A DNA stretch of 63,227 bases, taken from the NCBI GenBank assembly GCA_025935515.1, contig JAICVC010000001.1, positions 1 through 63,227 on the forward strand. Reading direction: 5' to 3'. Source of the DNA: Sphingomonas sp. (GTDB lineage Bacteria > Pseudomonadota > Alphaproteobacteria > Sphingomonadales > Sphingomonadaceae). Position numbers and translations under genes: made by a program. Position 1 is the first letter of the stretch. The number at the start of each line of letters is the position of its first letter. Below are positions 17,348-26,404 of this stretch, in pieces. The notes beneath the pieces are model-generated. The model was not told the DNA's origin. It ran no database searches and worked only from the letters and a program-made list of their open reading frames with translations.

Positions 17348-18672
17348 GAGACCGCCGGGACGGGCGCCTGCGCAGCCTTGCGCAACCGGCTCGGTCGGGC
17401 CGAGCGCACGCGGGTAGAAGTCGCTACCGCACCTGCCAGCAGCAGCGTCAGCGACATGGAATTGGCGTTTGGAATGAGGTCCACCAGGTATACCGCGAGG
17501 CATAGGGTCAATCCGGCCTGGATGATCGCCGGAGAGCTTGTCTGATAACCAACGCTGCGGAGCGCTCCGAACATCGCGGCGGAGAGAAGGCCAAAAAGCG
17601 AAAGATAACCGAACCAGCCGAACACGCCGAACTGAATAATCCACTGCCCGTCGGTTACCGAAATATCCCGGCCAGTGTACCGGTCGTAAATGCGGTTGCG
17701 GCCCCAGGTTCCCCACCCCAATAATGGCTTCTCGTTCGCCTTCGCCAGCAGCTGCTCCTCGTTGTGGAGCCGTTGGTTGAAGGATTGGCTTCGATCGGCG
17801 CTGACGTTCGCGGCCGCGTCTGCCATGAAATGCACGGGCACAAGGCCGTGCCAGCGAAGCAGCGGGTAGGCGCAAACCAGGAGCGACAGCGCACATCCCA
17901 GCTTCACCCATGCGCGCGGCCGGGTGAACAGGATGACGGGCGTCAGAAGCAGCCCGTAGATTAGCGACCCGAGCGATTTGCACAGGACGAGGAGCGCGCC
18001 GAGGTAAGCTGCAATCGTGCCCGCTGGCACTCGCAGAATACGCCACTTGAGCCGCGCGAGGACGAGAGCCGCGACGAGCCCCATTGCAACGAACAGTGCA
18101 AGCGCAAGACCGTGCTCGGTAAACACTACGGGCCGGTAGCCCCCCGCGCGGACCTGCTGCTGAAATTCGTGCGGATGATAACCGTACACGATACGGTGAA
18201 GCTGTGGGCTGATCCTGAGCTCGAGGAGCATTGGCAGGCTGTAGATCGTCAGCGCGGTCGGCAGGCTTTTCAGTAGCAGTGCCCGGCCCCGGTCGCTCGA
18301 CAGGAACCGCATCCCCACGAACAGGGGAAGAAGGGATATGACCTGCCGGCCGGCGATCTTCAGGCCGTCGAGCGGATAGAAGCCCGGAATGCTCCCGGCG
18401 GCGGTCTGCAATTCGTAGCTGTTGGTGAAGCTGGTGAAGATCGGTGACAGGATGTAGCCAAGGCCGAACAAGTAAATCAGCCAGGGCGGGCGCTGCGGCT
18501 TTGTCTGGGTTCCCTTCATCCAGCACAACAGGAAGGTGCTCAATGCCGCGACGGTCATTTTGTCGATCGGCGGAAGCAGCGGAAGATCGACGTTCATATT
18601 CGACGGCAGCAGAAGATAGCCCGCCAGCAACGACCAGATTGCCGCGGCTTCCACCGGCAGCATCACGAACAA
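17344..18672 (-). CDS. O-antigen ligase/polymerase-like membrane protein (Wzy-like)
   Basis: 442-aa protein with about ten hydrophobic segments and a large periplasmic loop containing FNQRLHNEEQLLAKANEKPLLGWGTWGRNRIYD; the LLGWGTWG motif resembles the Wzy_C/O-antigen ligase loop. It probably polymerises the flipped repeat units. The TTG at 18672 is the first canonical start, but the frame continues upstream to 18747. That extension encodes a good first helix (NQFAYIALFSWPAVCIILF) after GGGGAGG plus 6 nt plus ATA at 18729, so the real protein may start there. It is encoded with the GT2 at 18837-20006. Confidence 0.78.
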   Translation of the reverse strand: MFVMLPVEAAAIWSLLAGYLLLPSNMNVDLPLLPPIDKMTVAALSTFLLCWMKGTQTKPQRPPWLIYLFGLGYILSPIFTSFTNSYELQTAAGSIPGFYPLDGLKIAGRQVISLLPLFVGMRFLSSDRGRALLLKSLPTALTIYSLPMLLELRISPQLHRIVYGYHPHEFQQQVRAGGYRPVVFTEHGLALALFVAMGLVAALVLARLKWRILRVPAGTIAAYLGALLVLCKSLGSLIYGLLLTPVILFTRPRAWVKLGCALSLLVCAYPLLRWHGLVPVHFMADAAANVSADRSQSFNQRLHNEEQLLAKANEKPLLGWGTWGRNRIYDRYTGRDISVTDGQWIIQFGVFGWFGYLSLFGLLSAAMFGALRSVGYQTSSPAIIQAGLTLCLAVYLVDLIPNANSMSLTLLLAGAVATSTRVRSARPSRLRKAAQAPVPAVS

Positions 18673-18836
18673 AATGATGCAGACCGCCGGCCAGCTGAAC
18701 AGTGCAATATAGGCGAACTGATTGGGTATGACCGGCCTCCCCGCGGGTCACCATGCCCCGAAGGCGGTGTCTTCCCGAGGGCAAGGATAGAGTCTCGGCG
18801 CCTTCGCCTCAATCCGCTTCGGCGCGCGCACTCCCA

Positions 18837-20006
18837 TCAGCCGCGGTGGGTCCGAACCCATTCGCCCGGCGCGCCCCGCCGAGCCAGCCCGAGATAGAGC
18901 GGCAGCTTCCAGGCGAGGTAAAGCGGCACCTGGGCAAGCCGGCTCAGAGGGATGAACCGGGACCCGCCCGCACCCCACGCAGCGACGATCGCGACCGCGG
19001 CGAGAAACAGTGCCGCGCAAAGAACGACCAACGGCACCAGGCCGGCTCCGGAGATCAGGTAGACGAGTCCCGCGGCGGCGATCGCCGCGAGGTCCAAAGT
19101 CACCAGCAGTGCGATCGGCGGAATGAACAGGCTGAGACCGGTCCAAAGGCGCCGAACGTCGCCTCGCCGAACGCCCTTGAGGAGCAACGAGGGGCCCCAT
19201 CGCAGGGCGCCCTGGAGATAACCCCCTTCCCATCGGCGCCGCTGGTCCATGGTGTTTGTCTCGGCGGCGGGATCGGTCCACACGGCGGCATCCTCGACCA
19301 GGAGTGCGGGATGGCCGTCGTCGGCGAGATCGAGGCCCAGCTCCAAATCCTCGACGATGTTGCCGGTCGCCAGCTCGGCTTTGTCGAATAGCGCCCAGGG
19401 AAACGCCATCCCGGTGCCGAGAAGATGAACTCGCCCGGCGATTCGCTGGAGGGCGCGCTGCCGGACCACGTTCTTGATGAAGAATGCGAAGGTCGAAAGC
19501 TGCAGCAACGGGGAGCCGCCGACCGCGGGTTTTTGCAGATAGATCGCCTGGCATGGCCTGCCGGTTGCCGCGCAGGCGGCGATCAGGCGCTCGATGGAGT
19601 GCGGATCGGGCACGCAGTCCGCATCCATGATGATCGCCACATCGGGCGGCGCGTAGGCCAACCTCCGCTTGGCAAAATCGAGCGCAAACCCTTTGCCGCG
19701 CCGGTCGGAATCGAACCGCTCGACAACTTCGGCACCGGCGCGGCGCGCGAGTTCAGCGGTCGAATCCGTGCAATTGTCCGCAACGACTAGGATCGCGGCG
19801 CCGTTCGAGCGCTCCTTGAGCAGGGCCAGATTTTCGCCGACGACAGCTTCTTCATTGTGCGCCGGAACGATGATCACCGTGGCGATGGCGGCCGCCGCTG
19901 GTGCCGGTTGAGCGCGCAGCGCGCGGACTCCGCAGAGGAGCTCGACGGCGAAGCAGAGGGTCAGCAAGGTCAGCGGCGCCAGAATGAGCGCAATCAGGAT
20001 CGTCAC
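18837..20006 (-). CDS. membrane glycosyltransferase family 2 (cellulose-synthase-like)
   Basis: 389-aa protein. An N-terminal helix (ALILAPLTLLTLCFAVELL) precedes a GT-A domain with IIVPAHNEEAVVGENLA, DNCTDST, the DxD motif DADC, ED (IVEDLELGL) and QRRRW, the D,D,D,QxxRW arrangement of processive or polysaccharide GT2 enzymes. Three C-terminal hydrophobic segments follow. It probably adds a sugar to an undecaprenyl-linked acceptor. It is divergent from the exosortase gene and lies upstream of the polymerase-like gene on the same strand. Confidence 0.87.
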   Translation of the reverse strand: MTILIALILAPLTLLTLCFAVELLCGVRALRAQPAPAAAAIATVIIVPAHNEEAVVGENLALLKERSNGAAILVVADNCTDSTAELARRAGAEVVERFDSDRRGKGFALDFAKRRLAYAPPDVAIIMDADCVPDPHSIERLIAACAATGRPCQAIYLQKPAVGGSPLLQLSTFAFFIKNVVRQRALQRIAGRVHLLGTGMAFPWALFDKAELATGNIVEDLELGLDLADDGHPALLVEDAAVWTDPAAETNTMDQRRRWEGGYLQGALRWGPSLLLKGVRRGDVRRLWTGLSLFIPPIALLVTLDLAAIAAAGLVYLISGAGLVPLVVLCAALFLAAVAIVAAWGAGGSRFIPLSRLAQVPLYLAWKLPLYLGLARRGAPGEWVRTHRG

Positions 20007-20145
20007 GCGACCAGCTTATCAAACATCCGCCGGGACATCGATTGCACTGGCGATTGGCCCCTCGTCCCAATCGGGGACTTAGGCAACTTGCGGCAAACTA
20101 ACGGAAAGTTTAGCGTGCCCGTGCAGCACAAGTGAGAGACCCGGC
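20007..20145. other. divergent intergenic region (GT2 / exosortase)
   Basis: 139 bp between divergent genes, where promoters for both directions must lie. It is visibly less GC-rich around 20090-20115. No confident -35/-10 pair or operator was found. Confidence 0.4.
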
Positions 20146-21045
20146 GTGAAATTCGAAAATCCAGCGTCGCTTGTGCAGGTCGCGGCTCCTATGTCCCGCC
20201 GGCTATTCGCGCCCGCCAATCTGGCGCTTTTGATCGGCTGTGTCGCGCTGGCGCTACCGACAATGCTGCAGGTCGCCCGCGACAGCTGGTCGACCGAGCA
20301 GGGCGGCCACGGGCCTCTCGTCCTCGCGACCGGGCTCTGGGCGCTTTGGCGCGAGCTCAAGGCGATGAAGGCCGAGCCGCGGCCCGGTAAGCTCGTGCCT
20401 TCCTTGCTCGGGCTTGCGGTTTCGCTCGGCATTTTCATCCTCGCGCGCATCACCGGGATTCTCGAGATCGAAGCCTTCGCGATGTACGGCGCGCTGGTCA
20501 CCGCGGCCTATCTGCTGGTCGGCCCGGCGGTCATCCGTTCGATCTGGTTCCCGCTGGTGTATCTCGCCTTCACGCTCCCGCCGCCCGACAGCGTGGTCGC
20601 CGCCGTCACCCAGCCGATCAAGATCGCCATTTCCTCCTGGGCGGTGTCGGTGCTCCATGCCCTCGGCTATCCCATCGCCAGCTCGGGCGTCACTATCCAG
20701 ATCGGGCAATATCAGCTTCTGGTCGCGGCCGCGTGCGCGGGCCTGAACTCGATCGTCACGCTGACCGCGCTTTGTCTCTTCTACGTCTATCTGCGCCATC
20801 GCTCGAATGCGATCGCGTTCGTCGTCATCTCGCTGGCTGCGATCCCGGTGGCGATTGTCTCGAACTTCGTACGAGTTCTCGTGCTCGTGCTCGTGACCTA
20901 TCATCTCGGCGATGCCGCGGCCCAGGGCTTTATCCACGACTTCGCGGGGCTCCTCATGTTCGCGATTGCGTTGCTGACCATCTTCGGCGTCGACAAGCTG
21001 GCAGCGCCGCTGTTCGGCGAGGGCCAACCGGCAGCGTCCTCATGA
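20146..21045 (+). CDS. exosortase (possibly family V)
   Basis: 299-aa polytopic exosortase, the transpeptidase-like enzyme that processes proteins with PEP-CTERM tails. The catalytic triad is visible as Cys197 (AACAGLNS), Arg243 (NFVRV) and His264 (FIHDFAGLLMF), each at the periplasmic edge of a helix. GTG at 20146 has GTGAGAGA upstream; an ATG at 20191 is the alternative. The stop overlaps the next gene (EpsI) as ATGA. The nearby PEPxxWA proteins at 31487-33050 are probable substrates. Assignment to the sphingomonad V type is from context and memory, not a model search. Confidence 0.9.
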   Translation: MKFENPASLVQVAAPMSRRLFAPANLALLIGCVALALPTMLQVARDSWSTEQGGHGPLVLATGLWALWRELKAMKAEPRPGKLVPSLLGLAVSLGIFILARITGILEIEAFAMYGALVTAAYLLVGPAVIRSIWFPLVYLAFTLPPPDSVVAAVTQPIKIAISSWAVSVLHALGYPIASSGVTIQIGQYQLLVAAACAGLNSIVTLTALCLFYVYLRHRSNAIAFVVISLAAIPVAIVSNFVRVLVLVLVTYHLGDAAAQGFIHDFAGLLMFAIALLTIFGVDKLAAPLFGEGQPAASS

Positions 21046-21734
21046 AGCCCGTTTTCGACAATTTTGCGGAACCCACGACGGACCGGCGCAAGTTCATGCT
21101 CGGCCTGCTGTTTTGTTCGGCCGCTGGTGTCGCCGCCTGGCGCCAGCCCGACAAGCGGCTCGACTTTCTTGGAAAGGAAAAGCTCGAGGAACTGGTGCCA
21201 AAGAAGATGGGGCGCTGGAACTTTGTCGCTGCGAGCGGGCTCGTGGTGCCGCCGAACGACCAGCTCGCGGAGGCGGTCTACAGCCAACTCCTGACGCGGG
21301 TTTATTGGGACGGGCAGAATTCGCCGATCATGATGCTCCTCGCCCAGAGCGGCAATCAGACGGGCTTTCTCCAAATCCACCGGCCGGAAACCTGTTACAC
21401 GGCGAGCGGATACGCGATCTCGGCAGTCACTCCCCATGCGATTGCACTCGGATCGAAGACGGTGACTGCGAACAGCATGGAAGCAACCGCCGGCGGGCCG
21501 ACAGAGCACATCGTCTACTGGACCCGGGTCGGCAGCCAGATGCCGACCAACTGGGAGGAGCAGAAGCTGGCGGTCGCCGAGCAGAACCTGCGCGGCATCA
21601 TCCCCGACGCGATTCTCGTGCGCATCTCGACCGTCAGCAATGACCCTGCTGCGGCGCGGGCATCGATCGACAATTTCGTTCGGGCCATGATTGCAAGCGT
21701 CCGGCCCGACATGCGGCGGGTGTTCGTCGCCTGA
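21042..21734 (+). CDS. epsI: EpsI family exosortase-associated protein
   Basis: 230-aa protein with one N-terminal hydrophobic helix (FMLGLLFCSAAGVAAW) and a periplasmic EpsI domain. The defining motif HRPETCYTASGY is at residues 113-124. EpsI domains accompany exosortases in EPS loci, and in some taxa they are fused to the exosortase C-terminus. Here the gene is separate but overlaps the exosortase stop by 4 bp. The exact biochemical role is unsettled. Confidence 0.9.
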   Translation: MKPVFDNFAEPTTDRRKFMLGLLFCSAAGVAAWRQPDKRLDFLGKEKLEELVPKKMGRWNFVAASGLVVPPNDQLAEAVYSQLLTRVYWDGQNSPIMMLLAQSGNQTGFLQIHRPETCYTASGYAISAVTPHAIALGSKTVTANSMEATAGGPTEHIVYWTRVGSQMPTNWEEQKLAVAEQNLRGIIPDAILVRISTVSNDPAAARASIDNFVRAMIASVRPDMRRVFVA

Positions 21735-21746
21735 GCCGCGGACGGC

Positions 21747-22001
21747 TCAAGCCCCGGGCCTGAACCTGAATGGCTTTAGGAAATAGATGATGAAGGCGAC
21801 CGTCGCGACCAAGATCGCGGTCGCGACAATGTGCTGACCGTGGTTGCCGAAATAGTTGGCGACCGCGCAACCGACCCCGGCGCCGAGATAGTAAAGCAGC
21901 GGCGCGTCCTTTTCCGCGCGGTCACCGGTGGACCGCTGCAAGAACAAGACAATCAACCCAGCGAAGATCGCCAGCGAGACCCAATCATAGACAGTTTCCA
22001 T
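21747..22001 (-). CDS. small membrane accessory protein of the exosortase locus
   Basis: 84-aa protein with two or three hydrophobic segments (VYDWVSLAIFAGLIVLFLQ, LLYYLGAGVGCAVANYF, HIVATAILVATVAFIIYFL). ATG at 22001 was chosen; the 19-codon extension upstream lacks membrane or signal character. Small proteins of this plan are found beside sphingomonad exosortases and are annotated as XrtV-system accessory proteins. It is convergent with epsI and divergent from the PpiC-type gene. Confidence 0.75.
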   Translation of the reverse strand: METVYDWVSLAIFAGLIVLFLQRSTGDRAEKDAPLLYYLGAGVGCAVANYFGNHGQHIVATAILVATVAFIIYFLKPFRFRPGA

Positions 22002-22086
22002 GGAACCCTCCCGCGCGGCGCTTGCTCGAACGCCATATTCGTGCATGCTATGGCCCAAGCGGTTACATTTTCAACGGGACATCTCA

Positions 22087-22905
22087 ATGCGTCAGCGGAT
22101 CATCCTCACGCTCGTCGTCGCAATCATCGCGTCCTCCTGCCAGAAAAAGGCCGAAGGCCAGACGGTGGCAGTCGTCAACAATGAAGAGATTACCGCTGCC
22201 GAGCTCAACGATGCTCTGACCAGCGATAACAGCCTGACGGGCATGAGCACCAAGGACGCCCGCGCCGCCGAGCTTCAAAAGCTGATCGACCGCAAGCTGG
22301 TGGTCCAGCAGGCGCGGACCGATGGGCTCGATAAATCGCCGGAATTCGTAAATCAGCAGCGGCGCCTGACCGAAGACCTGCTAATCAACATGCTGGTCTC
22401 GAAGCGATTGAACACGTCGCAATTGCCTTCGGCGGATGAAATCAATCGGTACGAGGCGGGACACCCGGGTATCTTTGCCAACCGCGAGATCTGGACGCTC
22501 GACCAGATCATTTATCCTTTGTCCAAGGATGCCGCGCTCAATGCAAAGCTTGCCGCTGCCAAGTCACTCGATGAGGTTGCCCAGGCACTCACGGCCGGTG
22601 GAGTCCGCTTCACGCGCAACAACCGCAAGCTCGATTCGGCCCTTTTCCCGCAGCCGATCTATGCGCAGATCGCGGCCTTGCCGCCCGGCGAGCCGTTCAT
22701 TGCGCCTGGCCCGGACAAGGCCGTCGCCAGCGTCATCACCGCGCGCGAGGCGGCGCCGATCACCGGCAACCAGGCGCGCACCGTCGCGCTCGACGCAATG
22801 CGGAAGGAACAGGCCAACAAGTTGGTGCAGGAGCGCGTCAAGGATTTGCGGGCCAAGGCGAAGATCGAATATCAGCCGGGGTTCGGGCCGCCAGCCGGCA
22901 AATAG
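22087..22905 (+). CDS. EpsD-like peptidyl-prolyl cis-trans isomerase lipoprotein
   Basis: 272-aa predicted lipoprotein (MRQRIILTLVVAIIASSC) of the SurA/PpiC foldase type, EpsD family. NNEEITAAELNDAL and LQKLIDRKLVVQQAR are typical N-terminal chaperone-domain stretches; the PPIase-like part is around GIFANREIWTLDQIIYP and LFPQPIYAQIAALPPGEP. It likely helps fold outer-membrane or secreted parts of the EPS apparatus. It meets the convergent kinase gene with a 4-bp gap. Confidence 0.82.
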   Translation: MRQRIILTLVVAIIASSCQKKAEGQTVAVVNNEEITAAELNDALTSDNSLTGMSTKDARAAELQKLIDRKLVVQQARTDGLDKSPEFVNQQRRLTEDLLINMLVSKRLNTSQLPSADEINRYEAGHPGIFANREIWTLDQIIYPLSKDAALNAKLAAAKSLDEVAQALTAGGVRFTRNNRKLDSALFPQPIYAQIAALPPGEPFIAPGPDKAVASVITAREAAPITGNQARTVALDAMRKEQANKLVQERVKDLRAKAKIEYQPGFGPPAGK

Positions 22906-22909
22906 CCCC

Positions 22910-23743
22910 CTAGTCCTCGGGCTCGGCCTCGGGGCTGGAGTAATATTGCGCGTAGCGGTCTTCGATGCCGTAGCCCTCGCTGACCAGCCCGCCGCGATAT
23001 TTATTCAGGACAATGCCCGCAAGCCGCTCATGGCCGAGCATGTCGACCGCTGCTTCTACCTCGCGCTGAGTGGTTCTCCCGTCCTGAGCGACGATCAGAT
23101 AACCGTCGAGCGATTCCATGATGATCGAGGCATCGTCGTTCGCGAATGCCGGCGGAAGATCGCAAATGAAATATTTGCGCTCGTCCGAATTTTGCATCGC
23201 CAGAAACAGGGCACTCGCACGGCCGCCGGCCAAAAGCTCGCCGGAGTGAACTTCACCCGCGACGCTCGGAATGATGATGAGGTCTTCGCCGCTAGGGGCG
23301 AAGCCTCTCAGCATCTCAGATGATTCGGTGTCATCCAGATAGTCGACGATCGTCTGGTCGGCCTCGAACCCGAAAATGTCCTTGATCGTGCCGCGCCGCA
23401 GGTCGAGATCGACAAGGTAGGTCTGAAAACGAGGATCGCGGCTCATTGCAGCGGCCACGTTGGCGGCAACGAAAGACTTCCCGACATTGGGCGTCGCGGA
23501 AACGATGCCCAGGCTTCGCCAACCGCGCTCGCGCTGCAGCGCCACCAGCTTGGACCGGATCAGGTTGAAGCTACGCGAACTTGCGTTGCGGCTGTCGAAA
23601 CCGTGGACCAGCCGCTGCCTCGCAGCCGCACTGCTCCACGGGAATTCCTCGGCTTGGCTGCGCGTAGGAAGAACCGGCGCGATTTTCACCTGCCTGACCT
23701 CCCCAGGAAGATTGGCCCGAGCGTCGAAGGGACTATGCTGCAA
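22910..23743 (-). CDS. CpsD/CapB-type tyrosine autokinase (BY-kinase)
   Basis: 277-aa cytoplasmic ATPase domain of the polysaccharide co-polymerase system. Walker A is in SATPNVGKS (82-90), Walker A' is VDLDLR (111-116) and Walker B is FICDLPPA (192-199). The C-terminal tyrosine cluster YGIEDRYAQYYSSP would be the autophosphorylation site. It is encoded separately from its membrane activator (23733-25160), overlapping it by 11 bp, as in Gram-positive-style split Wzc systems. It controls chain length and polymerisation by cycling phosphorylation. Confidence 0.9.
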   Translation of the reverse strand: MQHSPFDARANLPGEVRQVKIAPVLPTRSQAEEFPWSSAAARQRLVHGFDSRNASSRSFNLIRSKLVALQRERGWRSLGIVSATPNVGKSFVAANVAAAMSRDPRFQTYLVDLDLRRGTIKDIFGFEADQTIVDYLDDTESSEMLRGFAPSGEDLIIIPSVAGEVHSGELLAGGRASALFLAMQNSDERKYFICDLPPAFANDDASIIMESLDGYLIVAQDGRTTQREVEAAVDMLGHERLAGIVLNKYRGGLVSEGYGIEDRYAQYYSSPEAEPED

Positions 23744-25160
23744 GCCGTTTCTCCCGCGAGAGGAAAGCGGGAAGGCGACGGGCGCGCAATTTCGGCTTGA
23801 GCAGCGGCACCACGCCGATCACCGGCAATCCCAGCTGCTCGATCTGCCGCGGGCTGCGCACGGGCCGCATCGCAAGCTCGAGCGCGAGCGCGAGCAGCAG
23901 CCCCAGGGCGAGCCCGGCGGCAGCTCCACCGGCAATCAGCTTCAGCCGATTGGGGGAATATGGCCGATCGGGCAGATTGGCCGGCTCGACCAGCGACAGC
24001 CGCTCGGCGCGTTGCTCGGTTGCCATTCGCGCGCTGTTCTGCGCCTTCAGCAGATTCTCCGAAATCTGCTGATATTGGTTGCGCAGCGTATTTGCGCGGC
24101 TTTCAAGCTGCATCGCCTGTTCCATGACCGCCGGCGCCCGCGCCTGCCCAGCCATCGCTGTGTTCACTCGCGCGAGGGTCGCATCGCGCTGTCCCATCAG
24201 CTGATGGATGGCAGCGTTGTTCGCGGCGATCTGATCCTGGATCACGCTTCCGTCGTCGGAATTCTGCTGCGTGATCTTGCGCAAGGCGTTCACCCGCTCC
24301 TTGGCCGCAATGACGTCAGGATGGGTGTCGTTATATCGGGCTTGGGCAGCCGCCAGAACGGCCTCTGCAGTCGCAAGTGCGTCGTTCCGCTGCGCCGGCC
24401 GCCGGCTCTGCGCGATAAGCTGGCGGTTTTCATTCTGGAGCGCGGTGATCTGAGCGCTGAAGCTGCCCGTATCGATCAAAGGCGGCGCGCCGCTGCTCGC
24501 CAGCGCCGCCCCGTTTCGCGCCTTTAGCCCGGTCAGCTCGCCTTCGATGGCCGAAATCTGACTCTGCAGCTTGTTCGCCTGGTCCTGGAGAAAGCGCACG
24601 GTCAGGCTCGCCTGATCTTCGACGTCCTGGCTGTCCATGCTGAGGAACTTGGTGACGAAGCTCTGCAGGACAGTCTGTGCCTTGGCCGGATCGGGATAGT
24701 CGAAGCTCATAGCGATTGCGACGGTACTGTTCTGCGTGCCCGATTGCTGCCCGATGTCGCTCGACAAGGCGGATACCACCGTGGCGTGCCGCATCTGCTC
24801 GATGACCTTGGAGAGAGGCTTCGATCGCCGTTCGTCCGGGTATAAATCGTTCTGTTCGATGAGCTGGATGAGATCGCCGCGGCTCAACACCTGCTCGCGG
24901 ATCCGCGCAATCCTTTGTTCGACCGCCCCGGTGGTTGGAGAATCGACGATGCTCGTCGGAAGGTCCTGCGATTGGACCAGCAGCGTTGCCGTCGATCGGT
25001 AGGTCCGAGGCAAGGCGAATGCCGCGATTGTTCCCGCCAGCAACAAGGCGATGAAACATGCGAGCACGTAAAAGCGGCGTTGCCACAGGATCACCGGCAG
25101 GTGGTTGACCATCCATGCCGGTGAGGAGCCATGACGCTCGCCAACCTCGGTTTCGATCAT
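23733..25160 (-). CDS. polysaccharide chain-length determinant (Wzc/GumC-like)
   Basis: 475-aa inner-membrane co-polymerase. The first helix is FYVLACFIALLLAGTIAAFAL (about residue 30-50), followed by LPRTYRSTATLLVQSQDLP, a long periplasmic coiled-coil region (ALQNENRQLIAQSRR, AAQARYNDTHPDVIAAKERVNALRK) and a second helix near LIAGGAAAGLALGLLLALALELA. The Pro-rich PANLPDRPYSPN before the last helix is typical. It lacks its own kinase domain, which is the next gene. The gene overlaps the barrel gene upstream by ATGA. Confidence 0.9.
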   Translation of the reverse strand: MIETEVGERHGSSPAWMVNHLPVILWQRRFYVLACFIALLLAGTIAAFALPRTYRSTATLLVQSQDLPTSIVDSPTTGAVEQRIARIREQVLSRGDLIQLIEQNDLYPDERRSKPLSKVIEQMRHATVVSALSSDIGQQSGTQNSTVAIAMSFDYPDPAKAQTVLQSFVTKFLSMDSQDVEDQASLTVRFLQDQANKLQSQISAIEGELTGLKARNGAALASSGAPPLIDTGSFSAQITALQNENRQLIAQSRRPAQRNDALATAEAVLAAAQARYNDTHPDVIAAKERVNALRKITQQNSDDGSVIQDQIAANNAAIHQLMGQRDATLARVNTAMAGQARAPAVMEQAMQLESRANTLRNQYQQISENLLKAQNSARMATEQRAERLSLVEPANLPDRPYSPNRLKLIAGGAAAGLALGLLLALALELAMRPVRSPRQIEQLGLPVIGVVPLLKPKLRARRLPAFLSREKRLAA

Positions 25161-26404
25161 CGCAGGTCGCCCAGCCGGTAACGAATGAACAATGAGCCCG
25201 ATACGTCCGCCTTCGGGTCAGGGCCGCCCTGGGCGACTTTCCGGGTGGCGACGTTGGCGCCGCCGAACCAGCGGTTGCCGAGGTGCCTGGTGTAATCGGC
25301 GGCCGCGCGCAAATAAGTCGCGTGGGAGAAGGATTGCCCGGAGATGATCGAGAAGGGCCTCGAATAGCGGTTTGCGCTTACCGAGAATTGCAGCGTCTGG
25401 TCGGCGTCGAGACGGCGCGAGTAATCAAGGCCCGCGCTGACCGTCTTGGCCGGTCCGGCAACCGTTGCCGCCTCTTGCGACACCGCCGCATAGCCGCAGA
25501 AGCGGCTGCGCTCGCCGGCCGAACAAAGGTTCGCATTCGCCGCAAGCCCGGTGGAATGACGCGTGTCGGTTCCATCGTCGACTGCGGAAAAGGATACACC
25601 GATCCCGCCGCTGAAGGTGATGCGCTCCGCGAGCAAGGTCTGGATGGTCAGCTGCGGGGTCAAGATGCGGCTTTCAGCCGGCCCGTCATAATCGGTGAAC
25701 TGCGCGCCCAGCCGACCGCCAATCGTCGTGCGCGAGCTGATCTGCCGGTCATAACCGATCGACACCGGGATCGTCGTGAACTTCGTGTCGAAGCCCGCAT
25801 TCTTAAAGACGGAATGCTCGATGCCGGTCGAACCGGTGAGAAACTCCCGCGAGCTCAATGCCAGCTGCGCACCGACATGGGCGCTGGCACTGTACCGTCG
25901 TCCGGTAACCGAAAGAAAATCGCCGACCGGCGTGAGCAGTGGCGGCTGCGTCGCGCCCGGCGGGAGCGGAACGCCGGGCACCGAGATAATCCTCGTGTCG
26001 AGCTGGCCTCCCTTGTCGTAAGCGAAGTCGGCATCGCCGAAGACGCGGAGCTTTTCGCTCACGCGGGCGTCGTGGCGGGCATTGAGGTCGAACGACTGCT
26101 GCGCGCCATAATGGCGGGTATAAAAGCTGTTCTGGGCGAATGCCGAGAGCACCGTCGTCGTCCGGTCACTGACCCGCGTATGCACGCCGTGCACCGAGAT
26201 CCGTCCAAAACCGGCCCCACGACTATCGCCAAAGTCGAGATTGGGGTTGGTGGAATAGCCCGCGCCGGCTTCCAGATCGACATAGGTATAAGCACCGTTC
26301 GACGAGGAATCCCCAGTGGCGGTCGCCGATGGGGAAGGCGCCGTGCCCAAGGGCGCGGTCGCCGCCTGTGCCGCAAGGGCGGTGACGAACATCATTGCAC
26401 TCAT
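25157..26404 (-). CDS. outer-membrane beta-barrel protein of EPS export
   Basis: 415-aa exported protein (signal MSAMMFVTALAAQAATA). The body is dominated by alternating amphipathic strands (YVDLEAGAGYSTNPNLDFG, LRVFGDADFAYD, SIGYDRQISSRTTIGGRLGAQFTDYDG) ending in FIRYRLGDLR, consistent with a 14-18 strand barrel. Proteins of this type lie beside wza/gumB genes in PEP-CTERM-type EPS loci. It may form or assist the export pore. Its start overlaps the stop of the Wza-like gene by one base. Confidence 0.75.
   Translation of the reverse strand: MSAMMFVTALAAQAATAPLGTAPSPSATATGDSSSNGAYTYVDLEAGAGYSTNPNLDFGDSRGAGFGRISVHGVHTRVSDRTTTVLSAFAQNSFYTRHYGAQQSFDLNARHDARVSEKLRVFGDADFAYDKGGQLDTRIISVPGVPLPPGATQPPLLTPVGDFLSVTGRRYSASAHVGAQLALSSREFLTGSTGIEHSVFKNAGFDTKFTTIPVSIGYDRQISSRTTIGGRLGAQFTDYDGPAESRILTPQLTIQTLLAERITFSGGIGVSFSAVDDGTDTRHSTGLAANANLCSAGERSRFCGYAAVSQEAATVAGPAKTVSAGLDYSRRLDADQTLQFSVSANRYSRPFSIISGQSFSHATYLRAAADYTRHLGNRWFGGANVATRKVAQGGPDPKADVSGSLFIRYRLGDLR

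Noticed and set aside
16913..18784. Long minus-strand open frame (623 codons) over the polymerase-like gene
   Set aside because: Arg/Pro/Ser-rich translation without domains; it is a shadow frame of the membrane protein at 17344-18672. Only its last 144 codons were considered, as a doubtful ORF.
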